From Clostridium sp. (GTDB lineage: Bacteria; Bacillota; Clostridia; Clostridiales; Clostridiaceae), in assembly GCF_018372875.1 (NCBI RefSeq), contig NZ_JAHAIF010000004.1:1-64000 (forward strand): a DNA stretch of 64,000 bases. Reading direction: 5' to 3'. Shown here one piece after another: positions 8,544 to 17,011 of this stretch. How positions within the stretch are numbered: position 1 is the first letter of the stretch; each line of letters starts with the position of its first letter. A program made the translations under genes and the position numbers. The notes under the pieces are model-generated. The model saw nothing but the letters and a program-made list of their open reading frames with translations. It did no database searches and was not told the DNA's origin.

Positions 8544-10280
8544 ATGGATAAACAAGTTATTAAAAGGCTTTTAAAGTTTACAAAGCCATATATAGGTTAC
8601 TTAATCATGGCTTTAATTTGCGCTCTTTTTTCAGTTACATTTACATTACTAGGACCAGTTTTAATAGGTAAAGGAATAGATTTAATAATTGGACCAAACA
8701 ATGTAGATTTTAATGGAATCTTAAAAATAATAGTTATTCTTATGGCAACAATTATTTTAGGTGCTTTATTTCAATGGTTAATGAGTTTATGTACAAATAT
8801 TGTTACTCAAAAAACAGTTAAGGATTTACGCATAGCTTCCTTTAATAAAATAAATGAAGTTCCCTTAAAATATATAGATAGTAATCCCCATGGTGATATT
8901 ATAAATAGAGTTGTAAGTGATATTGATTTAATATCTGATGGGTTACTCCAAGGTTTCACTCAACTTTTTACAGGTATTGTAACAATTATTGGAACACTAC
9001 TATTTATGCTATCAATAAATGTTTCCATAGCCCTAGTTGTTGTACTTGTTACTCCACTTTCACTATTTGTAGCTTCCTTTATTGCTAAAAAATCACACAA
9101 TAGCTTTAAGGTTCAATCTGCAACAAGAGGTGAATTAAGTGGTTACATTGAAGAAATACTTGGTAATCAAAAGGTAGTAAAAGCTTTTTCTTATGAAGAT
9201 GAAGCCGAGGAAAAATTTAAAGAAATAAATGCTAGGCTATATGAATCTGGAGTAAAATCTCAATTTTATTCCTCACTTACTAATCCTTCTACTAGATTTG
9301 TAAATGGTATTGTATATGCTGCAGTAGGTGTTATTGGTGCATTATTGGCTATAAAAGGAAAACTTACTATTGGAGATATATCTTGTTTCCTTTCCTATGC
9401 TAATCAATATACTAAACCATTTAATGAAATATCAGGAGTTGTTACTGAACTTCAAACAGCCTTTGCATCAGCTAAGAGGGTATTTAATCTTTTAGATGAG
9501 CTACCAGAAACTCCAGAAGATAAGGATGCAATATCCTTAGTTAAAGCAGATGGTTATCTAGAAATAAATAATGTTAATTTCTCTTATTCAGAAAATAAAA
9601 AACTTATAGAAAACCTTAATTTAAAGGTTAAACCAGGTAATAGAATTGCTATTGTTGGCCCTACTGGATGTGGTAAAACCACAATAATAAACCTTTTAAT
9701 GAGGTTCTATGATGTAACATCAGGAGAAATTAAAGTTGATAATACTAATATAACTCATTTAACTAGAGAAAGTTTAAGAAGAAACTTTGGAATGGTACTT
9801 CAAGACACATGGTTATACTCTGGTACTGTAAAGGAAAATATAGCTTATGGTAAGGTAGATGCTACAGATGAAGAAATTATTGAAGCTGCTAAAGCTGCTC
9901 ATGCTCACAACTTCATAATGAGATTACCAAATGGATATGATACTCTTATAAATGATGATGGAAGCAATATATCTCAAGGACAAAAGCAACTGTTATGTAT
10001 TGCTCGTGTCATGCTTACAAAACCACCAATGCTAATTCTAGATGAAGCTACAAGTAACATTGATACAAGGACAGAGATATATATTCAAAAGGCTTTTGAT
10101 AAAATGATGGAAGGAAGGACAAGCTTCATTGTAGCCCATAGACTTTCAACTATAAAAGAAGCTGATCTTATCCTAGTTATGAATGCTGGTAAGATAATTG
10201 AGCAAGGAAAACATGAAGAACTATTAGCAGCTAACGGCTTCTATGCTAATCTTTATAATAGCCAGTTCGTTAAAGAATAA
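8544..10280 (+). CDS. ABC exporter half-transporter with catalytic Glu
   Basis: A 578-aa partner of the preceding gene, with six membrane helices (first near residues 15-40) and an ATPase domain: Walker A GPTGCGKTT with Lys378, Walker B LILDEATS with catalytic Glu501, and switch His in IVAHRLST. Its signature reads NISQGQ in place of LSGGQ. Together the two subunits have one consensus and one degenerate ATP site, the usual plan for asymmetric type IV exporters. GGAGG lies 12 nt before the ATG. The stop codon overlaps the first bases of hairpin repeat copy 2. Confidence 0.92.
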   Translation: MDKQVIKRLLKFTKPYIGYLIMALICALFSVTFTLLGPVLIGKGIDLIIGPNNVDFNGILKIIVILMATIILGALFQWLMSLCTNIVTQKTVKDLRIASFNKINEVPLKYIDSNPHGDIINRVVSDIDLISDGLLQGFTQLFTGIVTIIGTLLFMLSINVSIALVVVLVTPLSLFVASFIAKKSHNSFKVQSATRGELSGYIEEILGNQKVVKAFSYEDEAEEKFKEINARLYESGVKSQFYSSLTNPSTRFVNGIVYAAVGVIGALLAIKGKLTIGDISCFLSYANQYTKPFNEISGVVTELQTAFASAKRVFNLLDELPETPEDKDAISLVKADGYLEINNVNFSYSENKKLIENLNLKVKPGNRIAIVGPTGCGKTTIINLLMRFYDVTSGEIKVDNTNITHLTRESLRRNFGMVLQDTWLYSGTVKENIAYGKVDATDEEIIEAAKAAHAHNFIMRLPNGYDTLINDDGSNISQGQKQLLCIARVMLTKPPMLILDEATSNIDTRTEIYIQKAFDKMMEGRTSFIVAHRLSTIKEADLILVMNAGKIIEQGKHEELLAANGFYANLYNSQFVKE

Positions 10281-10376
10281 AAAAGGTGTAGCGGATATTT
10301 ATTTTGCTTGTTCCGTCGCAAGCTCCAAGTTACATCAAAACAAATATCCACCCCACCCGTACTAAAGGTAAGGAAA
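10279..10376 (+). repeat. Dispersed hairpin repeat, copy 2
   Basis: A 98-bp copy about 96% identical to the one at 4476-4573. The outer left arm GGTGTAGCGGATATTT pairs with AAATATCCACCCCACC. It begins exactly at the stop codon of the ABC gene and runs into the terminator at 10374, so it lies in the 3' untranslated region of that mRNA. Confidence 0.85.
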
Positions 10377-10404
10377 CTCCCTCTGCTTTACGCAGGGGGA
10401 GTTT
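10374..10404 (+). terminator. GC-rich hairpin after the ABC exporter operon
   Basis: Thirteen-bp arms AAACTCCCTCTGC and GCAGGGGGAGTTT with one mismatch surround a 5-nt loop between convergent genes. The T-run after it is weak. Confidence 0.7.
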
Positions 10405-10422
10405 AAATTTATCAGTGAAATA

Positions 10423-10914
10423 CTAATTTTTAATTATATCAATTGAAGTTATTTCATCTCCATCCTTAGTTAAGACAGCTTTATCTATTGTCTTACCATT
10501 AGAATCTAAGAAATTATAGAATATAAATGGTATTGTTACAATGCCATTCTCACTTTCCTTATCAATAGCTAACAAAACTAAATTGTAACTCTGTCCATTT
10601 TTTGTAATAATGTTCAAACAATAATTCGATTCCTTATTAAAATTATCACTAGAAAATTTTATTTCACCTACAAACCCATATTCCTTCTTTGAAAACTCTT
10701 TTTTATCATCATATAGCATATATGATGATGGTATATTTTCACAAAATTCATAATAATCCTTATATCCTATAATTTTTATATCAGCTATATCATTATTACC
10801 AGAATAATATATATTCTTACCATCTTTTTTAAAGGAAGTAAAGTAAATACCACCAACTATAACAAGTAAAATAAAAAACATAAATAAAATTATAGTCTTT
10901 TTATCTTTCAGCAT
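10423..10914 (-). CDS. Membrane-anchored hypothetical protein
   Basis: A 163-aa protein with a lysine-rich start and one strong membrane segment (residues 7-26, TIILFMFFILLVIVGGIYFT). The rest is an extracytoplasmic beta-rich domain. There is no lipobox Cys, so it is an anchored or secreted protein and not a lipoprotein. AGGAG lies 7 nt before the ATG. It is monocistronic between the convergent ABC operon and the intron remnant. I do not recognise the family. Confidence 0.7.
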   Translation of the reverse strand: MLKDKKTIILFMFFILLVIVGGIYFTSFKKDGKNIYYSGNNDIADIKIIGYKDYYEFCENIPSSYMLYDDKKEFSKKEYGFVGEIKFSSDNFNKESNYCLNIITKNGQSYNLVLLAIDKESENGIVTIPFIFYNFLDSNGKTIDKAVLTKDGDEITSIDIIKN

Positions 10915-10983
10915 AGTAATCTCCTTCTAACAACTTCGCACTACTATTCTTCTATATTTTACCATATACTCATTTTTATATCA

Positions 10984-11040
10984 ATCATATTAACTCCCCA
11001 CTCATAATAAAGGTAAGTAAATTATAAAATTATTATAGAG
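10984..11040 (+). repeat. Fragment of the dispersed hairpin repeat
   Basis: The stretch CCCACTCATAATAAAGGTAA followed by GTAAATTATAAAATTATTA matches the 3' end and flank of copies 1 and 3. The hairpin part is missing. It abuts the 3' end of the group II intron remnant. Confidence 0.5.
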
Positions 11041-11046
11041 GTTAAA

Positions 11047-11395
11047 ATGGAGTAGGAGGTAGATACTTATTTTATCTACCGACCTCTCACACAACCATAT
11101 GTACCCGGTTCATTAGAATTTAATGTTTCATTTGATATGTTTGTGTTAAAGTAACAAATCCTAATGGATCTAGGTATTTGCTAACTCTTCACCGTTTACG
11201 CTTGCCCTATTTGGTAAAACCATAAAATTACTTGGCACCTTTGATTTACCTTGAAGTTCCATTTCTACTTCCACCTCTTGGTCTATATATTTAGTTTTCT
11301 GCTTTCTTTGTAATTTTTTTGGTACGTATCTGTCAGACTACCTCAGATAAGAACACGCACTTTCACCGATTAGTACGTGCCCATGCTGGGCACAC
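11047..11395 (-). mobile_element. Group II intron remnant lacking its reverse transcriptase
   Basis: On the minus strand the element opens with GTGTGCCCAGCATGGGCACG, a typical group II intron 5' end with the GUGYG consensus. It closes with the catalytic-end pattern TGTGAGAGGTCGG, a domain VI-like hairpin GGTAGATA/TATCTACC (11058-11080) and CCTCCTACTCCAT. The domain V-like segment GAACCGGGTACATATGGTT spans 11092-11110. Only about 350 nt separate the ends; an active intron of this kind has about 1.9 kb with a reverse transcriptase, which is absent. It starts exactly after the T-run of the dCMP deaminase terminator, the preferred target type of class C introns. It fills most of the 534-bp gene-free stretch here. 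Confidence 0.8.
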
Positions 11396-11429
11396 CTAAA
11401 AAGAAACACAAGCTCTAGCAGTGTTTCTT
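11396..11429 (-). terminator. Terminator of the dCMP deaminase gene
   Basis: Arms AAGAAACAC (11401-11409) and GTGTTTCTT (11421-11429) are followed on the minus strand by TTTTTAG, where the group II intron remnant begins. Confidence 0.85.
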
Positions 11430-11448
11430 CATCATATTTATTATCTTT

Positions 11449-11958
11449 TCATCCTCTAATAAATTCTATTTCATTTTCTTTAAGAAACTCACTTACCTCA
11501 TTGATATCATCATAAGCCTCTCTAAATACAATTCTTTTTATACCAAATAGAACTAACATTTTAGCACAATTAAAACATGGTGAATATGAAACATATGCTG
11601 TAGCTCCCCCTAAATTGAACCCATTATTCTGAGATGCCTTCTTTATTGCATTCATTTCAGCATGAATCTCATTTAAAAGAGACCACTTTGAATGCTCTCC
11701 ATTATCTGCATTTATCCATTCACCATTCTTATCTTTCTTAAACCATTTATTATTATTCTTTCTAAATAGCTCATTACAGTTTATCTTGCCTTGTAATGTT
11801 CCATTAATACCTATAGAAAGAATGTTATTATCTTTAGTAAGTATACAAGCTACATTTTTAGCAGCACACTTGGAATGCCTCTCATAAAGAGATAAGCTCT
11901 GAAGAAAGGTCTTGTCCCACTCACTTAAATCATTATTTTTAAAAGTTATACTCTCCAT
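11449..11958 (-). CDS. dCMP deaminase family protein
   Basis: A 169-aa zinc-dependent deaminase with HAE (His99, Glu101) and PCFNC (Cys128, Cys131), the zinc ligands and catalytic Glu of the cytidine/deoxycytidylate deaminase fold. The length and the ERHSKCAAKNVACILT start fit dCMP deaminase or ComEB-like enzymes, which convert dCMP to dUMP for thymidylate synthesis. The insert around residues 55-90 is long for the family and would shape substrate binding. GAGGGAGTGGTGAT precedes the ATG. The gene is monocistronic. Confidence 0.88.
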   Translation of the reverse strand: MESITFKNNDLSEWDKTFLQSLSLYERHSKCAAKNVACILTKDNNILSIGINGTLQGKINCNELFRKNNNKWFKKDKNGEWINADNGEHSKWSLLNEIHAEMNAIKKASQNNGFNLGGATAYVSYSPCFNCAKMLVLFGIKRIVFREAYDDINEVSEFLKENEIEFIRG

Positions 11959-12092
11959 ATCACCACTCCCTCAAAAATTATATCATATTTTTTCATTTAC
12001 ATAATCACATAATTGTAAATTACTCATAGTATATAGTATAACGCTGGACACACAGCAAGTAATCCTCCTTATAGCTCATAACTTAATCTTTT

Positions 12093-12123
12093 CTCAGTAG
12101 GATTAAACCTACTGAGATTTTTT
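12093..12123 (+). terminator. Hairpin with T-run over the stop codon of the 47-aa gene
   Basis: Arms CTCAGTAGG and CCTACTGAG are followed by TTTTTT only on the plus strand. The stop codon of the minus-strand small gene lies inside the right arm. No plus-strand gene precedes it, so it may block plus-strand transcription, or act weakly on the minus strand. Confidence 0.5.
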
Positions 12124-12252
12124 AGAATTCACTTCTTCTAAATAATTCTTTTTATTTATTATATTTTTCTCAAAATTTTCAACTGCATTCTTCGTAAAGT
12201 TTCCTACTCTAGCCATGTTCTCAAAATTATCAGAATTACTTTTATGTGCCAT
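12109..12252 (-). CDS. 47-aa asparagine-rich small protein
   Basis: The ATG at 12252 is preferred over an open extension to 12306 because AAAGGAG lies 8 nt before it. The product begins MAHKSNSDNFENMARVGNF and ends in a lysine-rich tail. It is hydrophilic and probably helical, with no Cys and no membrane segment. It is divergent from the ferritin-like gene, 89 bp away. I do not recognise it; small Asn/Lys-rich proteins of this size are often sporulation-associated in Clostridia, but nothing here proves that. Confidence 0.6.
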   Translation of the reverse strand: MAHKSNSDNFENMARVGNFTKNAVENFEKNIINKKNYLEEVNSKKSQ

Positions 12253-12341
12253 AAAATCTTCTCCTTTTATTATTTTTATAACTAATATTATTCCAAACTC
12301 ACTCATATTTTATAATAAGAACTTTTTCAAGGAGAATTTAA

Positions 12342-12872
12342 ATGTTAAATAATGAGACTAATATATCTTACCATGTAGATCTACCTTATCCAGACATAAA
12401 AGTTGAAAAAGAAAACTCACGTTATGCTAACATATTATTACACAATTACTCAGGTATAGTATCTGAATTTACAGCAGTAGATCAATATGTATACCACAAG
12501 TTTAAATTATTCAAAGATTGTCCTGCTGTTTCACAAGCAATTGGAGAAATTGCTATGGTTGAAATGCACCACTTAGAAATGCTAGGGGAACTCATTTTAC
12601 TATTAGGAGAAGACCCTCGCTATTGGATAAAGAAAAAAGATAAACGTTATTATTGGAATGCTAAATTTGTTGATTATGGAAATACTCTAAAAGAATACCT
12701 AGATTACGATATACAAGCTGAAGTTGTTGCCATAAGAGACTACAATAAAGCACTGAATGAAATTTCTGATCCTAACATAGTTAAAATAATAGAAAGAATA
12801 ATTCTAGATGAAGAGCTTCATCTTAAAATATTTAAAGAACTTTATGCTAAATATGTAAAAACCCCTGAATAA
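12342..12872 (+). CDS. Ferritin-like diiron protein
   Basis: A 176-aa four-helix-bundle protein with two metal-binding half-motifs: Glu42 plus Glu74-x-x-His77 (AMVEMHHLEM), and Glu127 plus Glu157-x-x-His160 (ILDEELHLKIF). This is the E/ExxH/E/ExxH pattern of rubrerythrin-like, CotJC and bacterioferritin-like proteins. It has no rubredoxin domain, so it is not a full rubrerythrin. Likely roles are peroxide reduction or iron handling in an anaerobe. AAGGAGAATTTAA precedes the ATG. The stop codon lies inside the terminator hairpin. Confidence 0.82.
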   Translation: MLNNETNISYHVDLPYPDIKVEKENSRYANILLHNYSGIVSEFTAVDQYVYHKFKLFKDCPAVSQAIGEIAMVEMHHLEMLGELILLLGEDPRYWIKKKDKRYYWNAKFVDYGNTLKEYLDYDIQAEVVAIRDYNKALNEISDPNIVKIIERIILDEELHLKIFKELYAKYVKTPE

Positions 12873-12885
12873 ATCAGGGGTTTTA
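12857..12885 (+). terminator. Terminator of the ferritin-like gene
   Basis: Arms AAAACCCCTGA and TCAGGGGTTTT overlap the stop codon. With A and T runs on both sides, it can also serve the convergent gene that ends at 12898. Confidence 0.85.
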
Positions 12886-12897
12886 AATATTTACGAA

Positions 12898-13338
12898 CTA
12901 TTTTTTCTTATTTCTTTTATAAAGCCAAACACCAATACCTACAGCTGCAGCACCAATTACTGCTGCTCCTATTTGAGCTAATAAAAAGAAATCTTTGTAT
13001 TCATCATATACACTAACAGGACATGATTCCTCTTTAGGTGTACCTGTTTCTTTTTCAAGCTTTCTAGCAACATAATATGCCTTCATAAATCTTTCTTTAG
13101 AAAAGTTATTATTTAAACCATCTTTAAGCTTTTCAAAATAACTTTCAGTCCAATCTTTAGGGTCTGATAATAATTTTTCTTTATCATGTGTTTCAAAAAT
13201 CACATATGCATCAGCTAAATCAATAGCATCCCTGAATACTTCATGGGGATAATCAGTTGTAAGTAACTCACTTATCATCACCCTACGTGCCTTGTCTATA
13301 TCCTTTTCACTAATAGCTACTTTTAATTGATCTATCAT
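12898..13338 (-). CDS. Tail-anchored hypothetical protein
   Basis: A 146-aa protein with a soluble helical part of about 110 residues, then one C-terminal membrane helix (about residues 119-140, FFLLAQIGAAVIGAAAVGIGVWLY) and a basic tail KRNKKK. This is the layout of a tail-anchored cytoplasmic protein. A repeated alpha-helical pattern (AISEKDIDKARRVMISELL, AIDLADAYVIFETHDKEKLL) suggests a small helical bundle. GGAGGGATAATT precedes the ATG. No family is recognised. Confidence 0.75.
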   Translation of the reverse strand: MIDQLKVAISEKDIDKARRVMISELLTTDYPHEVFRDAIDLADAYVIFETHDKEKLLSDPKDWTESYFEKLKDGLNNNFSKERFMKAYYVARKLEKETGTPKEESCPVSVYDEYKDFFLLAQIGAAVIGAAAVGIGVWLYKRNKKK

Positions 13339-13452
13339 AATTATCCCTCCTTTTATACTTACACCTTAATTTTACCACCTTTTACATGTATTTTATACAT
13401 TCCTACAAAGTTTTAAGATAAATTTAATTTTAAGAAGCTTCTCACCAAATTT

Positions 13453-13563
13453 TTATCTATTTTCCCTACGATTTTTTATCATTGGTTGTATATATGGATA
13501 TACTTCAACAAAAGTTGTCATTAAAGCTACAGTGATACAAATACCAATTTCAAGCGAATTCAT
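13453..13563 (-). CDS. 36-aa putative membrane peptide
   Basis: The peptide begins MNSLEIGICITVALMTTFVE and ends in a basic NRRENR tail, so one short membrane helix with a cytosolic basic end is likely. CGAGGTGATATT gives a good ribosome site 5-7 nt before the ATG at 13563. No homologue comes to mind. It is the only coding signal in the gap 13339-13726. Confidence 0.5.
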   Translation of the reverse strand: MNSLEIGICITVALMTTFVEVYPYIQPMIKNRRENR

Positions 13564-13667
13564 AATATCACCTCGTACTCTCTTTAATACATCTTATGCT
13601 ATAGCTTTTCATATGGGATAATTACACAAACTAAATTATTATTCTATCCCATTGTACAATTATATAG

Positions 13668-13695
13668 AAAAAGAGAAATTGCAAAGCAATCTCTC
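13668..13695 (-). terminator. Terminator of the short-chain dehydrogenase gene
   Basis: GAGAAATTGC pairs with GCAATCTCTC apart from one mismatch and is followed by TTTTTC on the minus strand. Confidence 0.8.
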
Positions 13696-13726
13696 CTCCT
13701 TCTTTCTATTATTCTTTTTACCTTTA

Positions 13727-14596
13727 TTAACTATTAACTATTTCCCCTCCATTAACATGAATAGTTTCTCCTGTTATAAAGGAAGCTCCTTGGCTAGCTA
13801 AAAACACATATGCTTCTGCAAGTTCAACTGGTTGCCCTGCCCTTTTTAAAGCTGTCTTAGAACCAAACTTAGAAAGCTCTTCAGCTGTAAAAGTTGATGG
13901 AATTAAAGGAGTCCATATAGGGCCTGGTGCAACAGCATTTACCCTTATTCCCTTTGGTGCAAACATAAGAGCAAGAGACCTTGTTAAGGAAGTTAAGGCT
14001 CCTTTTGTTGCAGAATAATCAATTAACCTTTCATGACCATTATAGGCTGTAATTGATGTTGTTAATATAATACTTGCCCCATCCTTTAAATGTTGTTCTA
14101 AAGCCTTACACATAAATAATGCTCCATAAATATTAGTTCTAAAAGTTCTATCTATTTGATCATAAGTCAATTCTCCCAAATTATTAATTGGATGTTGTTC
14201 ACCTGCATTACTAATAAAAATATCTATTTTATTGTATTTCTCAATTACTGTTTTTACAGTGTTATTGCAGAAGGATTCGTCCCCAATATCACCTTTTATT
14301 AATAGACACTCTCCTCCTATCCCTTCTATAATTACTTTAGTTTCATTTGCATCCTCATCTTCATTAAAATAAATTATACAAACTTTGGCTCCTTCCTTAG
14401 CATATACTACAGAAACAGCTCTTCCAATTCCACTATCTCCACCTGTTATTATAGCAACTTTATTTTTGAGTCTATCCCCTCTTACGTCATACTCCTCATG
14501 TTGAAAAATAGGTCTAGGATTCATATTTTTCTCAATACCAGGTTGTTCCTTAATTGTATTAGTAGGAAATGTTTTTGGAAATGTTTTTTCAATCAT
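13727..14596 (-). CDS. Short-chain dehydrogenase/reductase, YhdF/GS39 type
   Basis: A 289-aa NAD(P)-dependent oxidoreductase. The N-terminal 40 residues (FPKTFP...NPRPIFQHEEY) are the extension typical of the YhdF/YghA/general stress protein 39 group. The Rossmann motif TGGDSGIGR is at residues 51-59, NAG at 130-132 and the catalytic set Ser181, Tyr194, Lys198 is complete. These enzymes are stress-linked dehydrogenases of uncertain substrate. AGGAGGTTTAAATA precedes the ATG. Monocistronic, with its own terminator. Confidence 0.9.
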   Translation of the reverse strand: MIEKTFPKTFPTNTIKEQPGIEKNMNPRPIFQHEEYDVRGDRLKNKVAIITGGDSGIGRAVSVVYAKEGAKVCIIYFNEDEDANETKVIIEGIGGECLLIKGDIGDESFCNNTVKTVIEKYNKIDIFISNAGEQHPINNLGELTYDQIDRTFRTNIYGALFMCKALEQHLKDGASIILTTSITAYNGHERLIDYSATKGALTSLTRSLALMFAPKGIRVNAVAPGPIWTPLIPSTFTAEELSKFGSKTALKRAGQPVELAEAYVFLASQGASFITGETIHVNGGEIVNS

Positions 14597-14659
14597 TATT
14601 TAAACCTCCTAAAAGAATTTACATTTAGTATCTCCTTTAGTTAAATAAATAATAACAAA

Positions 14660-14691
14660 TTAGGAGAAGTTGCAAAAACAACTTCTCCTAA
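14660..14691 (-). terminator. Terminator of the RpiR-family gene
   Basis: Perfect 13-bp arms TTAGGAGAAGTTG and CAACTTCTCCTAA, followed on the minus strand by a T-rich stretch. Confidence 0.8.
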
Positions 14692-14725
14692 CCTATAACT
14701 ACTATTCTCATAGTACTTTAAAATA

Positions 14726-15625
14726 TTAATCATCTGCTACATTCCTATTATTGTATGAATACACATTATATTCTTGCCATATATTTTCCAAGTTTGCAAA
14801 TATATCTGCAATGTTTTCCTTTTCTCTCATTCCCACTGCTATTATAAGTGCATTTATAACGGAAAGTGGCGCTACTAATGAGTCAACAAAAGATGCCATA
14901 TTACTTTGAGCTATCAAAGTGCTATCAGCCTTTGCAGCCAATGGCGAAAGTAAGCTGTCTGTTATAGCAACTACCTTAGCTCCTCTAGCTTTAGAAAAAT
15001 CCAAAACATCAATTGTCTTTGTAGCATATCTAGGGAACCCGATTCCAATAACTAAATCCCCTTCCCCTATATTTATCATTTGCTCAAATATATCTGAAAT
15101 TCCATAACTAACTATTCTTACATTTTGAAGTATTATATTTAAATAAAACCCTAAAAATTCAGCAAGTGCTGTAGAACTTCTTAGACCTATAATGTAAATA
15201 TTCTTAGCTTCAAATATAGAATTTAACACATCTTCAAAGGTGTAAGGATTAATTTTTTCTAAAGTAGCTCTTATATTTTCCATATCAGCCTTTAATACAC
15301 CTTTTAGAGCTGCCCCATGAGATGCAAAGTCATTAGAAAGTTCAAGTCTCTGCACAGTAGTTAATTTATTCTTTATTAGCTCTTGTAATGCTTTTTGAAG
15401 CTTGGGATATCCTGAAAACCCTAATTCATTAGCAAATCTTACAACAGTAGATTCTGAAACTCCTACAGAAATTCCAAGTTTTGCAGCTGTCATAAAAGCA
15501 GCTTTGTCATAATTTTTTAGTATATATTCAGCAATTAACTTCTGTCCCTTACTTAACCTAGGAAATTTTACTTGAATCAATCTCATTAAGTCTTTGCCTT
15601 GTTCATTTAGCTCGTTATCCATCAT
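14726..15625 (-). CDS. MurR/RpiR family transcriptional regulator
   Basis: A 299-aa regulator. Residues 1-90 are an RpiR-type helix-turn-helix domain (ISVGVSESTVVRFANELGFSGYPKLQ) and residues 130-270 a SIS phosphosugar-binding domain (IYIIGLRSSTALAEFLG, GDLVIGIGFPRYATKT). It should sense a phosphosugar or amino sugar and control a catabolic operon, but no sugar gene is adjacent, so the target is distant or self. AGGATGGTAC precedes the double ATG; either Met could start. Confidence 0.9.
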   Translation of the reverse strand: MMDNELNEQGKDLMRLIQVKFPRLSKGQKLIAEYILKNYDKAAFMTAAKLGISVGVSESTVVRFANELGFSGYPKLQKALQELIKNKLTTVQRLELSNDFASHGAALKGVLKADMENIRATLEKINPYTFEDVLNSIFEAKNIYIIGLRSSTALAEFLGFYLNIILQNVRIVSYGISDIFEQMINIGEGDLVIGIGFPRYATKTIDVLDFSKARGAKVVAITDSLLSPLAAKADSTLIAQSNMASFVDSLVAPLSVINALIIAVGMREKENIADIFANLENIWQEYNVYSYNNRNVADD

Positions 15626-15747
15626 GTACCATCCTATTCATAAAAACTTATATAATTTGCAATTTAATTTTATCATTATGTTAATAATTAATCAATAAAT
15701 AATTGAAAGTCTTTTAACAAACTCCATTCATTTTTGACATATTACAA

Positions 15748-16290
15748 TTACTTCTTTTCTATAACAATAAGCATTGGTGCCACTTCACTTCTGTTTAGAA
15801 AACTATGTTCCATAACTCCAAATTTATTCTTTGGAAGGCTTACTACATAATCCAAAATGCAAGATTCCTCTTTTTTACCTTCATTATGCCCTCTATAAAT
15901 ACATATTGTCATAATGCCTCCATTATTAAGAAGCTGAAGCCCCTCCTTAATACTTTGAAGGGAAGTTTCATGCATAGTTGTTACGCTCTTATCTCCTCCT
16001 GGTAGAAACCCTAAATTATACATTATACAATCTACTCCCTCATCTATATATTCTTTAAATTTATGATGAGAGTCATTTATAACATTAACATTCTCTTTGT
16101 TCTTACCCTTATAATTATCACAGGCTATCTTTTGTACATCAAAAGAATAAACCCTATTAAAATTTTCTGATAAAAAGTCAGTATCATAGCCATTACCTAA
16201 AGTTCCATCAATGGCTACATTTTTATTTTCCAAAAAGTTATTTATTATATGATGAGAAATCTCACTTATATCTCCAACGTATTTAAACAT
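15748..16290 (-). CDS. mnmM: tRNA wobble-uridine methyltransferase MnmM (YtqB)
   Basis: A 180-aa class I methyltransferase. SAM motif I is IDGTLGNGYDT (residues 28-38) and the NLGFLPGGDKSVTT motif is diagnostic for the YtqB group (rRNA_methylase Pfam family). YtqB/MnmM methylates 5-aminomethyluridine at the tRNA wobble position. It is 10 nt downstream of rluB, so the pair forms an RNA-modification operon. AGAGGTAAAT precedes the ATG. Confidence 0.85.
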   Translation of the reverse strand: MFKYVGDISEISHHIINNFLENKNVAIDGTLGNGYDTDFLSENFNRVYSFDVQKIACDNYKGKNKENVNVINDSHHKFKEYIDEGVDCIMYNLGFLPGGDKSVTTMHETSLQSIKEGLQLLNNGGIMTICIYRGHNEGKKEESCILDYVVSLPKNKFGVMEHSFLNRSEVAPMLIVIEKK

Positions 16291-16300
16291 ATTTACCTCT

Positions 16301-17011
16301 CTATAAGCTATTTATATAATCTAATTCTTCCTTAGTTAAGTTTCTCCATTCTCCTCTTCTAAGATATCCAAGTTTAATTTTACCTACTGCAACTCTTTTT
16401 AAAGACTGCACATCATGACCTAATGCAGAACACATTCTTCTAATTTGTCTGTTCTTCCCTTCATGAATTCCAATTTCTACTGTACTCTTTCCATCTTCCA
16501 CTTTAATAACTTTAATATTAGCATCAGCAGTAATATATCCTCCAATATCTATTCCTTTTCTAAACTTATCAAGCTCTCTAGGTGTAAACTCTCCCTTACA
16601 TACTGCTATATATCTTTTAACCACTTTAACTCTTGGATGCATTATTTTATTATAAAGATCACCATCGTTAGTTAAAATAATTAAACCTGAACTATCATAA
16701 TCTAATCTACCTACTGGATAAATTCTTTCCTGAACATTAACTAAATCAATAACAGTTTTCCTATCCTTCTCATCCTTAACTGATGTTATATATCCTTCTG
16801 GTTTATTTAGTAATATGTAAACCTTATTTTCTTCAGGTAAAATAATCTTTCCTTCAAATTCTACTTTATCTATACTTGGATTAACCTTAGTACCAAGTTC
16901 ATTAATTACTTCTCCATTAACCTTTACTTTTCCATCTAAAATAATCTCTTCACATTTTCTTCTAGATGCAACACCACATCTTGCCATGTACTTCTGTAAT
17001 CTTTCTTCCAT
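16301..17011 (-). CDS. rluB: Pseudouridine synthase RluB
   Basis: A 236-aa RsuA/RluB-family enzyme with an N-terminal S4 domain (RLQKYMARCGVASRRKCEEII) and catalytic GRLDYDSSG with Asp104. The motif EGKNRQIRRMCSALGH and the whole length match RluB, which modifies helix 89/90 of 23S rRNA near the peptidyl-transferase centre. GGAGTGATTTAGATA precedes the ATG. It is the first gene of the rluB-mnmM unit and the second RsuA-type enzyme in this window. Confidence 0.9.
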   Translation of the reverse strand: MEERLQKYMARCGVASRRKCEEIILDGKVKVNGEVINELGTKVNPSIDKVEFEGKIILPEENKVYILLNKPEGYITSVKDEKDRKTVIDLVNVQERIYPVGRLDYDSSGLIILTNDGDLYNKIMHPRVKVVKRYIAVCKGEFTPRELDKFRKGIDIGGYITADANIKVIKVEDGKSTVEIGIHEGKNRQIRRMCSALGHDVQSLKRVAVGKIKLGYLRRGEWRNLTKEELDYINSL

